From Maricaulis sp. (GTDB taxonomy: Bacteria > Pseudomonadota > Alphaproteobacteria > Caulobacterales > Maricaulaceae), in the NCBI RefSeq assembly GCF_017642925.1, contig NZ_JAEPOL010000015.1, positions 18,160-82,159 on the forward strand: 64,000 nucleotides of DNA, read 5' to 3'. The position numbers and the translations under genes were made by a program. Under the pieces are notes generated by a model. The model searched no databases. It was given only the letters and a program-made list of their open reading frames with translations, and was not told the origin of the DNA. Of this stretch, positions 8,922 to 19,802 are shown one piece after another. The stretch's first letter is position 1, and every line of letters begins with the position of its first letter.

Positions 8922-11795
8922 ATGACACACACGGCACCCATTCTCGATGCAGAGCGCAAGCCCCTGCCGGGCCGCAAGCCCGGACGGTGTGTCCATGTAT
9001 TCGAGGCACTTCCCGAGGCCGTCCGTTCGCGCGTCGCACCCGCCCAGGCCTTTCTCGACACCGTGTTCGATGCTGCGCCCTATCTGGCGCGCCTGGCCCA
9101 GCGACGCCCGGCGACGCTGGCCGCGTGCGCGGTCGAGCCGCCGGAGAGCCTGATCGATCACGCGATCGACAATGCCCGTATCGCCGGTGAAGACGCGCCG
9201 GATACCGAGGCGCTGGACCGGGCCCTGCGCCAGGCGAAAGCCGATGCTCATCTGGTGATTGGTCTCGCAGACTTGGCCGGCATCTGGTCCGTCGAGCAGG
9301 TGACCGCGGCAATGACCCGCTTTGCCGATGCGGCCGTCGCGGGTGCCCTGGCGGGGCATGTCCGGCTGCTGGCCGGGCAGGGGCGGGCCTTTCCGCCGGA
9401 AACCGCCGACAATCCGCTGCCCGGCCTCTTCGTCCTTGCGCTGGGCAAGATGGGCACGGGCGATCTGAACTACTCTTCCGACATCGACCTGGTGGTGCTC
9501 TACGACGCCGATGCGCTGGTGTTGCCGGAGGACCAGGAACCGCGCAAGCGTCTGCCCCGCCTCGTCCAGGCCGTGGCGCGTACCCTGCAGGAAATCACGG
9601 CAGACGGCTATGTCTTCCGCGTCGACCTGCGCCTGCGGCCGGATCCGGGTGCCACACCGGTAGTGATCTCGACCGAGGCGGCGCTGAATTATTACGAGAG
9701 CCTCGGCCAGACCTGGGAACGGGCCGCCTGGATCAAGGCGCGCGCCTGTGCCGGCGATTTCGCGGCGGCTGAGGCCTTTTTGCGCTTTATGCAGCCCTTC
9801 ATCTGGCGCCGCTCGCTGGACTTCGCCGCCGTCGACGATATCCGCGGCCTTGCCCGCCAGATCCAGACCGTCGGCCGCCGGGCCGAGGTGCGGCCTGCGG
9901 GGCATGACCTGAAACTGGGGCGTGGCGGCATCCGCGAGATCGAATTCTACGCCCAGATCCCGCAACTCGTTTTCGGCGGGCGAAACGAGGCGCTGCGCCT
10001 GCCTGCAACGCTGGATGCCCTGCAGGCCTTGTGCGAGGCCGATGTGATCGAGACCGATGTGGTCGAGGCCCTGACCGCCGACTATCGCCGGCTTCGCGCG
10101 TGGGAGCACCGCGTGCAGATGCGCCAGGACGAAGCCAGCCAGACCCTGCCGGAGTGCGATGAGGGCCGCGCCGCGATCGCTGCGATGGCCGGGTTTGAAG
10201 ATCTTCCGGCTTTCGATGGCGCTGTGGAGGCCTGCCTGCGGCGCGTGCACGGGCATTTTTCCGACCAGTTCGAGGATGACGAACCGCTGGCATCGGAAGC
10301 CGGATCGCTGATCCTGACCGGTGTCGAACCGACGCCGGATACGCTTGCCACGCTGGAACGGCTCGGCTTTGCCGAGCCCGAAGCCGTCTGGAAACGTCTC
10401 AATGGCTGGGCCGCCGGCCGCGTGCGCGCGGTCCGCACGGCGCGGGCCCGCTCGCTCTTTGCCCGCATCGCGCCGCAGCTCGTCGACCGGATGGCCGCGA
10501 CCGGGGAGCCCGATGCGGCGTTGGTCCGGTTTGCCGGCTTCTTCGAGAACCTGCCCATGGGCGTGCAGCCGCTTTCCCTCCTTTCCAACGAGCCGGGACT
10601 GGCCGCCGATCTTGTCTCGATCATCACGCTGGCGCCGCGCATGGCGACCGACCTGGCCCGCCGGCCCAACCTGCTCGACGCCATGCTCGACCGCCGTTTC
10701 ACGGCACCGCTGGCCGACGATGGGCCCGATGCCTTCGGCACGTTATTGTCCGACGCGCTGGCGCGGGCCGGCGGCTATGAGGAAGCCCTGAACACGGCGC
10801 GCCGCCTGGTGCGCGAGGAACGTTTCCGGATCGGCGCCCAGGTCCTGCGGGGCACAGTCAGTGCCGAACAGGCCGGCGCGGCCTTCTCGTCGATGGCGGA
10901 AATCTCCCTGGCCGCGATGGCGCAGGCGGCGCGGGCCGAAACCGAGCGCCGTTTCGGCACGATGCCGGGCACATTCGTGGTGCTGGGCATGGGCAAGCTG
11001 GGCGGCCGCGAACTCGCCTCGGACAGCGATCTGGACATCATGATCGTCTATGAGGGCGAGGGCGATGCCCAGTCCTGGTTCGGCCGTTTCGCCCAGCGTC
11101 TGATCTCGGCGCTCTCGGCGCCGACCGAGGAAGGCGAGCTGTTCGAGGTCGACATGCAGTTGCGGCCGTCGGGCAAGGCCGGGCCGGTTGCCGTCAGTGT
11201 GGCGCGTTTCGAGACCTATTATCCCGGCGAGGCCTGGACCTGGGAGATGATGGCCCTGACCCGCGCCCGGGTCGTCACCGGTGATGCGGCCCTGTCAGAC
11301 CGGGTGAGCGCGGCCATGCGCGACGCGCTGACCCAGCCGCGCGACAGCCGGGGTGTGCGCGAGGATGCGCTGGCCATGCGCAAGCGCCTTGAGGAGGCGA
11401 AACCCGCACGCGGGCCCTGGGATCTCAAGGCACGGGCGGGCGGCATCCAGGACATCGAATTCATCGCCCAGACCCTGCAGCTGGCCCATGCATCGAAGAA
11501 GGACGTGCTGCGGCCGTCGACCCGCGCCGCGCTGGCGGCGCTGGCGGATTGCGGTGTGCTGCCGGGTGAGGATGCGGAATTTCTCACCGCGTCGCTGGAT
11601 CTCTATCTCGGACTGCTGCAGCTGATGAGAAGTGCGCACGGGTCCGGTTTCGATCCGTCTGCGGCGAGTGCCGGGTTTGCCGAACGCTTTGCGGGGCTGG
11701 CCAGTGTGGGCAGTCTGCCGGAACTCGAAACCGCGCTCGATGCGCGGGCGGGGCGCGTGCGGAAATGCTTCCGCCGCCATGTCGGAAAAATCTGA
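8922..11795 (+). CDS. glnE: Bifunctional glutamine synthetase adenylyltransferase / adenylyl-removing enzyme
   Basis: GlnE adds and removes AMP on a glutamine synthetase tyrosine under PII control. The 957-aa protein has the two expected nucleotidyltransferase domains: the N-terminal adenylyl-removing domain with GKMGTGDLNYSSDIDL and the C-terminal transferase domain with GMGKLGGRELASDSDLDIM, each followed by the family RPDPG/RPSGKAG motif. ATG 8922 is taken as start; TTG 8913 and GTG 8919 are in frame just upstream and no strong ribosome site separates them. It closes the degP-regulator-kinase-glnE run on the same strand. Confidence 0.95.
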   Translation: MTHTAPILDAERKPLPGRKPGRCVHVFEALPEAVRSRVAPAQAFLDTVFDAAPYLARLAQRRPATLAACAVEPPESLIDHAIDNARIAGEDAPDTEALDRALRQAKADAHLVIGLADLAGIWSVEQVTAAMTRFADAAVAGALAGHVRLLAGQGRAFPPETADNPLPGLFVLALGKMGTGDLNYSSDIDLVVLYDADALVLPEDQEPRKRLPRLVQAVARTLQEITADGYVFRVDLRLRPDPGATPVVISTEAALNYYESLGQTWERAAWIKARACAGDFAAAEAFLRFMQPFIWRRSLDFAAVDDIRGLARQIQTVGRRAEVRPAGHDLKLGRGGIREIEFYAQIPQLVFGGRNEALRLPATLDALQALCEADVIETDVVEALTADYRRLRAWEHRVQMRQDEASQTLPECDEGRAAIAAMAGFEDLPAFDGAVEACLRRVHGHFSDQFEDDEPLASEAGSLILTGVEPTPDTLATLERLGFAEPEAVWKRLNGWAAGRVRAVRTARARSLFARIAPQLVDRMAATGEPDAALVRFAGFFENLPMGVQPLSLLSNEPGLAADLVSIITLAPRMATDLARRPNLLDAMLDRRFTAPLADDGPDAFGTLLSDALARAGGYEEALNTARRLVREERFRIGAQVLRGTVSAEQAGAAFSSMAEISLAAMAQAARAETERRFGTMPGTFVVLGMGKLGGRELASDSDLDIMIVYEGEGDAQSWFGRFAQRLISALSAPTEEGELFEVDMQLRPSGKAGPVAVSVARFETYYPGEAWTWEMMALTRARVVTGDAALSDRVSAAMRDALTQPRDSRGVREDALAMRKRLEEAKPARGPWDLKARAGGIQDIEFIAQTLQLAHASKKDVLRPSTRAALAALADCGVLPGEDAEFLTASLDLYLGLLQLMRSAHGSGFDPSAASAGFAERFAGLASVGSLPELETALDARAGRVRKCFRRHVGKI

Positions 11796-11872
11796 CGACG
11801 GGTCCGCGACGGAATCTCCTGTCACCGCCGTTGAAGGGTCAGCGAGGTGATCAAGGACAAGGAAATTCTGTC

Positions 11873-12424
11873 ATGAAACACACCAAGATGATCGTTCTGC
11901 TCGCCGGCTCGACCCTGATGCTGGCCGGTGCCGCAGCCGAGGCTGCCGGTCCCGGCGGCATGCGCGGCCATGGCGGCGGCCGCGATGGCGGACACGGCAA
12001 TGCCATGATGGTGCTGCGCGCAGCCGACGCCAATGGCGACAACTCCATCACACAGGCCGAAGTTGACAGCCTGCAGGCGGAAATGTTCGCCTGGATGGAC
12101 CGCAATTCCGACGGCTATCTCGACGAGGCCGACCAGTCGCCGGTCCATGCCCGCATGCGTGCCATCCGGGCTGAGGAACGCGCCGAACGGGCCGAGAATG
12201 GCGAAGGCCGCCGCTGGGGCCGCCGGGGCGATCCGGACGGCGGGCCGGGCTACATGCGTGCCGATGCCGATGAGGATGGCCGGATCTCCCGCGCCGAATT
12301 CCTGGAGCGCGAGAACCGCCTGTTCAACCGTCTCGATGCCGACGAAAACGGTGTCGTGACGCCGGCGGAGCTGGACGCTTCGCTCGAGCGCCGTCAGGAT
12401 CGCCGTTTCTGGTGGCGCAACTAA
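11873..12424 (+). CDS. Secreted EF-hand protein
   Basis: A 183-aa protein with a signal peptide (MKHTKMIVLLAGSTLMLAGAA) and four EF-hand loops: DANGDNSITQAEV, DRNSDGYLDEAD, DADEDGRISRAEF and DADENGVVTPAEL, all with Asp at loop positions 1, 3 and 5, so calcium binding is likely. A Gly/His-rich stretch (MRGHGGGRDGGHGN) near the N-terminus could bind transition metals. The following sigma-factor frame begins immediately around its stop, so the gene heads an operon with an ECF sigma factor, a putative anti-sigma and a CnrX-like sensor. Confidence 0.88.
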   Translation: MKHTKMIVLLAGSTLMLAGAAAEAAGPGGMRGHGGGRDGGHGNAMMVLRAADANGDNSITQAEVDSLQAEMFAWMDRNSDGYLDEADQSPVHARMRAIRAEERAERAENGEGRRWGRRGDPDGGPGYMRADADEDGRISRAEFLERENRLFNRLDADENGVVTPAELDASLERRQDRRFWWRN

Positions 12425-12435
12425 GCGCCATCGCG

Positions 12436-13107
12436 ATGTTTGACGGGCGCGGCATGGACGACGACACGGCGGCTGGAGAAAGCCTGGCTTCAAGCCGTGT
12501 TCGCGATCCGGCCGGCGAACCGGACGATGCGGACCTGATCGTTCGCGTCGGCCGCGGTGACCGGCCGGCCGCCCGCCTGCTCATGTCGCGCAACCTGCCG
12601 CGTATTCTCGGCCTGGCTCGTCGCATGCTGAATGACGAGATGGAGGCCGAGGATATCGCGCAGGAGACCTTCATACGGGTCTGGAAAGCCGCGCCGCGCT
12701 GGCAGGCCGGTTCGGCCCAGGTCTCGACCTGGATGTGCCGGATTGCCATCAATCTCTGCTATGACCGGCTGCGCCGGCGGCGCGAGGTGCTGACCGACAC
12801 GCCACCCGAGCAGATCGATGGTGCGCCGGATGCCGAGACCGCGATGACCCGAGCGCAAAGCGGCGACCGGATCGCGGCTGCGATGGCGCAATTGCCCGAC
12901 CGGCAACGCCAGGCACTCGAGCTCGTTCACTTCCAGGAGATGAGCAATATCGACGCGGCGGACATCATGTCGGTCTCTGTCGAGGCGATGGAATCCCTGC
13001 TGGCCCGCGGCCGGCGCAAACTGAAGGCCATTCTGACCGGGGATGCCCCGGACCTGATGGCCAGCTATACAGGGCAGCGAGATGCCCGCTACGGTGCAAC
13101 GCAATGA
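12436..13107 (+). CDS. ECF-type RNA polymerase sigma factor
   Basis: A sigma-70 family factor of about 223 aa. Region 2 contains EAEDIAQETFIRVWKAAPRW (promoter melting and -10 recognition); region 4 contains LPDRQRQALELVHFQEMSNIDAADIM with the helix-turn-helix. Start is uncertain: GTG 12412, ATG 12436 and ATG 12454 are all in frame, the first overlapping the EF-hand gene. Its 3' end overlaps the next gene by 4 bp (ATGA). The neighbouring anti-sigma-like and CnrX-like proteins suggest regulation by a periplasmic metal or envelope signal. Confidence 0.92.
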   Translation: MFDGRGMDDDTAAGESLASSRVRDPAGEPDDADLIVRVGRGDRPAARLLMSRNLPRILGLARRMLNDEMEAEDIAQETFIRVWKAAPRWQAGSAQVSTWMCRIAINLCYDRLRRRREVLTDTPPEQIDGAPDAETAMTRAQSGDRIAAAMAQLPDRQRQALELVHFQEMSNIDAADIMSVSVEAMESLLARGRRKLKAILTGDAPDLMASYTGQRDARYGATQ

Positions 13108-13517
13108 CCGAAGAACGCTTTTTCCAGATCGTGGAGGCCTACGGCGCCAATCCGGCCCGCTGGCCCGAGACTGAACGTGCGGCCGCGATGGCCTTTGCGG
13201 ATGCGCATCCGGATGCCGCCGACGCCGCCTTGCAGGCCGAGGCCCTGCTGGATGACTGGCTCGGCGGACCCGACGCTCAACCGTCCGAACTGCTCGAACG
13301 CCGTATCCTGAACCGCTTTCCGGCGCCGGTCGCTGCGCCTGTGCGCTGGCAGATACCGGCTGCGGCTGCGGCGGCTCTTCTGGTGGGCGCCTTTATCGGC
13401 TTTGCCAGTGGCGCCCTGACAGTCACCGAGCCCGTGACCCCGACGCTGTACGCCGCGGCCGATGCCTATGCCGGTCTGGATGAAGACTGGATCTCCTGGC
13501 TGGGAGACGACGTTTGA
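13104..13517 (+). CDS. Putative membrane anti-sigma factor
   Basis: A 137-aa protein: cytoplasmic N-terminus of about 85 residues beginning with a conserved YGANPARWPETER motif, one membrane helix (about 92-112, PAAAAAALLVGAFIGFASG) and a short acidic periplasmic tail. It lacks the zinc HxxxCxxC motif of ZAS anti-sigma factors. Position between an ECF sigma factor (4-bp overlap) and a CnrX-like protein (overlapping TTGA) is the basis for the anti-sigma call, comparable to CnrY; sequence similarity was not tested. Confidence 0.65.
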   Translation: MTEERFFQIVEAYGANPARWPETERAAAMAFADAHPDAADAALQAEALLDDWLGGPDAQPSELLERRILNRFPAPVAAPVRWQIPAAAAAALLVGAFIGFASGALTVTEPVTPTLYAAADAYAGLDEDWISWLGDDV

Positions 13518-14080
13518 AACCGTCCACACCCTGGATCGCCGCCCTTCTGGTCTCGGTTCTCGCCAATGGCGTGATGGCCGGCTTCCTTTTGCACCGGACC
13601 ACGGAAGGTCCGGACTGGCGGCAGGCTGAAGATGGAGACCGTGGGCGCGGTGAGCGCCGCCATCACGATTCCCGCCGTGCAGGCTTTGACATGCGCGACA
13701 TGCTGTTCGCCCTGCCTGAAGACGCCCGCGAGGAAGCGCGTCAGCGCGGGCGCGACAATATCGACGAGATCCGGGCCCTGTTCGCCCGGAGCCGAGAGGC
13801 CCGGGAGGATTTCGAAAACGCGGTGCGCGCGGAAACCTTCGATCGCGATGCCGCCGCCGATGCACTCGAACGCTTACGCGCCTCGCGCGAGACGCTGGAG
13901 CTGGGGCTGCAGGATGTCATGCTCGATCTCATGTCCGAACTCGATGCAGAGACCCGGACTGGCATGCTCGAGGCGACCCGGGAACGGGACGGCTACGGCC
14001 ACCGCCGCCCTCGAGATGACCGGGGTGAAGGTCCGCAAGGGGATCGCCCGCCGCCGCCCGACGGCCCGCGTCCGGATTAG
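13514..14080 (+). CDS. Periplasmic metal sensor, CnrX / Metal_resist-like
   Basis: A 188-aa membrane-anchored protein: N-terminal helix (about 6-27), then a periplasmic helical domain (DMRDMLFALPEDAREEARQR ... LFARSREAREDFENAVRAE) typical of the CnrX/ZraP/CpxP-like heavy-metal sensor fold, ending in a Pro/Arg/Asp-rich tail. A His/Arg-rich stretch (GERRHHDSRRAGFDM) follows the anchor. The TTG start overlaps the stop of the preceding gene. With the sigma factor and putative anti-sigma it resembles a CnrYXH system, which releases sigma upon metal binding in the periplasm. Confidence 0.78.
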   Translation: MKPSTPWIAALLVSVLANGVMAGFLLHRTTEGPDWRQAEDGDRGRGERRHHDSRRAGFDMRDMLFALPEDAREEARQRGRDNIDEIRALFARSREAREDFENAVRAETFDRDAAADALERLRASRETLELGLQDVMLDLMSELDAETRTGMLEATRERDGYGHRRPRDDRGEGPQGDRPPPPDGPRPD

Positions 14081-14107
14081 GCCGCCAGCCCGGGCACAGC
14101 GCCTTCG

Positions 14108-16804
<2,697 letters not shown>

Positions 16805-16854
16805 GGTCTCAAATTAGGGTGTGTCGGCCTGTGCTGTCGACACCGGGCTTGGCG

Positions 16855-17415
16855 TCACGAGCCGGTCTGCGCCGGCTTCGTTCCTTCTGTTTCCCCACCC
16901 TCGTCCTTGGCGGCCGCTTTCTGGCGGCTCTTGCGTCTTTCCGGCCCCTTGTAGGTCGACTTGTCCGGATCGTTCCGGCGCCGGTCGGGTCCGAAATAAT
17001 GACGGTTCCGGATAAAGGGACGGGGCTCGTTGATCACCGCCGCGATCTTGGAGAACATCTCCTTCGCGGTAATCGGCTTGCAGCAGAACTCCGTCACACC
17101 GGCATCGCGGGCCGCCATGACCTTGGAGCGCTCGGAATAGGCGCTCAGCATGATGATGGGCACCAGCGGATTGGGGCTGTCATCCGCCGTGCGCACCAGG
17201 CGCACGAAGTCCAGCCCGTCCAGAATGTCCATCTGGTAGTCGGTGATGATGATGTCGATCGAGTCCGAGCGCACCATGTCGAAGGCTTCCGCCGGGTCGC
17301 GCGACTCGTAGATCTGCTTGATCCCGAACCCGTGCAGAATCGTCCGCAGGATCGTCAGCATGTAGGTGTTGTCGTCGACGATAAGCGTCCTGACGCGGCT
17401 GAAATCTGCGGCCAT
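16855..17415 (-). CDS. Single-receiver response regulator with GPDRR/GPERR tail
   Basis: A 186-aa protein: receiver domain (residues 1-125) with acidic pocket VDDN, phospho-acceptor in IITDYQMD, Ser in LSAYS and Lys in CCKPIT, followed by a basic tail with YFGPDRRR and YKGPERRK and then low-complexity charged residues. There is no DNA-binding domain. Receivers with this xGPDRR tail recur in alphaproteobacteria; the tail's role is not known to me. It sits 22 bp from the EAL gene and 50 bp before the PleC-like kinase on the same strand, so a shared c-di-GMP/cell-cycle signalling role is likely. Confidence 0.88.
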   Translation of the reverse strand: MAADFSRVRTLIVDDNTYMLTILRTILHGFGIKQIYESRDPAEAFDMVRSDSIDIIITDYQMDILDGLDFVRLVRTADDSPNPLVPIIMLSAYSERSKVMAARDAGVTEFCCKPITAKEMFSKIAAVINEPRPFIRNRHYFGPDRRRNDPDKSTYKGPERRKSRQKAAAKDEGGETEGTKPAQTGS

Positions 17416-17437
17416 GGCGGCGGTCTCGTGGTTTGGC

Positions 17438-19015
17438 TCAAGCTGCCCGCGTTTTGTTGATTCGCGGATCCTTGAGTTCTTTTAGCGCAACAGGCTTACC
17501 GAAATAGAAACCCTGTCCGTACCGAACGCCAAGCTCGCGCATCAGTTTCGCGGACGCTTCGCTTTCGATCATTTCCGCAACGGTTTCCGTGCCCAAGGCG
17601 TTGCAAAGGTCGATCATCCCGCGCAGCAGAATGGTGTCGCGTTCGGAGCGCGAGGCGTTGCGGATATAGGAACCGTCGATCTTCACCACATCGGCCGGGA
17701 AGTCGCGCAGGTAGTGGAAGCCCGCAGCGCCGGCGCCGAAATCGTCCAGGCAGACCGCATGTCCGCGCTCGCGGATCTTGGCGATGACATTGTTGGCGGC
17801 CTTGATGTTCTTCACCGACGCCGTCTCGGTCAGCTCGAACATGAGCCGGCTGCGATCGATCTTCAGATCGGCGAGAAGCGCCAGGAATTTCTTCGCCCAG
17901 GCCATGTTGGTCAGGGACTTGCCGGACAGGTTGACGGCCAGGGCAGGGCGGTCGAAATCCTCGCGCAGGAACTGCGCCGCGATTTCGGTCATCGCATAGT
18001 CGATTTCGTGGATCAGGCCGGTGCTTTCCGCGAAGCCCACACTCTCCTCGATCGGCCGACCGCCGGGCAGGCGCAGCAGCAGCTCGTAGTGGTGCACCTT
18101 GCCGGTTTCCAGGTCGACGATGGGCTGGGCGTGCGGCTCGATCACCCGGCCGGCAATCGTCGTGCGCAGCTCGGTCATGCGTTTGCGGGTTTCGTGCATC
18201 AGGCGGTCGGCGGTTTCCTGCAGCGAGATCACGTCGAGGGCCTTGCCGCTGTCGGCAGCTTCGTTGATCGCATGCAGGAAGGCCTGAACGGCAATTTCCG
18301 GCTCCAGCTCGGGCGCATCGCAGACCGACTCGATCCGGACATCGGCCTTGCCCAGGTCAAACCCCTTGAGTGTCGCCATGACCTCGTCGCGCAGGCCTGC
18401 CAGATCGACGGATCGGGCATGGATCAGGGCGGTGCGTGCTGCGTCGATCTGCCGGGCAACGCCGTCATTGCCGATGGCCAGCGCACAGGAGGCCGCGACG
18501 GAGGTCCGCAATTGTTCGGCATTGGCCGGACCGATCAGACGCTCGATATCGTCGCCGGCCTCGATGCGCAGCACCGACATCGCCATGTCGGTGCCCACAT
18601 TGCGGGCCGATGCGATAGCGCCTTCGGCACTGCGTTCGAAGGCCTGGGGATCGACATCGTCGGGCGCATGCATGGCGTTGAAGGAGATCGACCAGCGGAT
18701 GCGATCGTCATCGCCCAGCGACCAGCCGCAAAGCTGGGCCTCGCGGCCGTCGATCGTGATGCGGACGGGCCCGAGCCGGTGACCGGGTTTCAGCCGGCGC
18801 ACCAGCGCCTTGAGGATCGGGCGTGAGGTGCGGTCGATACGGCTTTCAAGCGGATCGCCCACACCGTCGCTATCGGCGCCGGCGGGACTGGAGCCGAGGG
18901 CCGCGACCGCGCCGGCCGTGTAGGTGATGCGGCAGGACGAATCCGTTTCGACAAGAATATCGGCCGAAGCAAAGGCGAAGGACAAAAAGCGATTGCGTTG
19001 TTCGACAAGCGACAT
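17438..19015 (-). CDS. EAL-domain c-di-GMP phosphodiesterase
   Basis: A 525-aa soluble protein. The N-terminal 110 residues resemble a PAS-like domain, residues 120-250 are helical and unassigned, and the C-terminal 240 residues form an EAL domain. The signature Glu is in YELLLRLPGG (ELL in place of EAL), and the metal and catalytic positions are kept: VNLSGKSL, FELTETAS, CLDDFGAG, VKIDGSYI, TVAEMIE and GQGFYFGKP, so activity is expected. No GGDEF domain is present. A near-consensus CtrA site lies about 50 bp upstream. Confidence 0.9.
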   Translation of the reverse strand: MSLVEQRNRFLSFAFASADILVETDSSCRITYTAGAVAALGSSPAGADSDGVGDPLESRIDRTSRPILKALVRRLKPGHRLGPVRITIDGREAQLCGWSLGDDDRIRWSISFNAMHAPDDVDPQAFERSAEGAIASARNVGTDMAMSVLRIEAGDDIERLIGPANAEQLRTSVAASCALAIGNDGVARQIDAARTALIHARSVDLAGLRDEVMATLKGFDLGKADVRIESVCDAPELEPEIAVQAFLHAINEAADSGKALDVISLQETADRLMHETRKRMTELRTTIAGRVIEPHAQPIVDLETGKVHHYELLLRLPGGRPIEESVGFAESTGLIHEIDYAMTEIAAQFLREDFDRPALAVNLSGKSLTNMAWAKKFLALLADLKIDRSRLMFELTETASVKNIKAANNVIAKIRERGHAVCLDDFGAGAAGFHYLRDFPADVVKIDGSYIRNASRSERDTILLRGMIDLCNALGTETVAEMIESEASAKLMRELGVRYGQGFYFGKPVALKELKDPRINKTRAA

Positions 19016-19067
19016 GAGAGCGGCCCGACCCCGTTCAAGACAGAACGCTCAAATTCACAGCTAAACG

Positions 19068-19083
19068 TTAGAAGGCGATTAAA
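19068..19083 (-). promoter_or_regulatory. Near-consensus CtrA box upstream of the EAL gene
   Basis: On the minus strand this reads TTAA-N7-CTAAC, one mismatch from TTAA-N7-TTAAC. It is about 53 bp upstream of the EAL gene start, the usual promoter distance. Sequence match only. Confidence 0.35.
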
Positions 19084-19097
19084 TTTTTACCGGTCGT

Positions 19098-19649
19098 CTA
19101 GGCGGCCTGGCGTGACTTGCCGTTATCCTTGCTAGAAGGTTTCGTGTTGATTTCGCGAAGCGTTTTACTCGCATCGTGGCTCAGCTTGGCTAACGCGGGC
19201 GGCAGTTCGCCGTCTTCGCTGGCCAGCCGGGCAAGCTGCTCGGCAATCGCCATCAGGTGCGGGGCATTGGCGATCAGCCGGGCCTGCCCCTCGATGCGCG
19301 AGGGGTCGCGATCGTATTCCGCGGCCGGTACGCGCCAGCCGCCCCAGTCCATGCTTTCGGTGACCACGACCGGGAAGGTGCCGGGATAGGGGTGATGGCC
19401 GCATTCCTCGACGGACTGCCACTTGTTGCGGGCGCGCAGGACGCGCCAGCTCGCCGTGTCGATCTCGTCGGCCTGTTCGGCGGCAAGCTCGTCAGCCACG
19501 AAGTCGCGGCCCAGCCCGCAGTCGTAATAGACCCGCACGGGCTCCTCGACATCCTTCACCCATTGCGGCTTGACCTGTTCGACAAGCGCCCAGGTTCCTA
19601 CCGGGCGGACGAATACGCGCTGATGCTTGTGATAGATTGCCTTGGCCAT
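19098..19649 (-). CDS. Conserved unknown 183-aa protein
   Basis: I recognise no named domain. The protein is soluble and Trp/Tyr-rich in its first half (VRPVGTWALVEQVKPQWVKDV, RVYYDCGLGRDF, ESMDWGGWRVPAAEYDRDPSR) with a helical second half and a Lys/Ser-rich C-terminus. ATG 19649 follows a strong GGGAGG ribosome site. It stands alone, divergent from dusA and in the same direction as the EAL gene, which is 82 bp downstream. Confidence 0.8.
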   Translation of the reverse strand: MAKAIYHKHQRVFVRPVGTWALVEQVKPQWVKDVEEPVRVYYDCGLGRDFVADELAAEQADEIDTASWRVLRARNKWQSVEECGHHPYPGTFPVVVTESMDWGGWRVPAAEYDRDPSRIEGQARLIANAPHLMAIAEQLARLASEDGELPPALAKLSHDASKTLREINTKPSSKDNGKSRQAA

Positions 19650-19802
19650 GAAACGCCTCCCTCGCCGTTGCAGGAAAGCAGACCGGGATTGAAATGGCGT
19701 GAAGTGAACAGATCGAATTTGAACGTTTTGCTTGCGGGTGCGCGTGACGCTGGACGGCTTTGTGCGCCGCCGTGACTTGGTTCGGCGGGCGGTCCGCGCT
19801 AA

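Noticed and set aside
7341-10256. A 971-codon open frame on the minus strand
   Set aside because: It runs antisense across the kinase and glnE, both of which have full family motifs. Long antisense frames are expected at this GC content, and its translation shows no domain.
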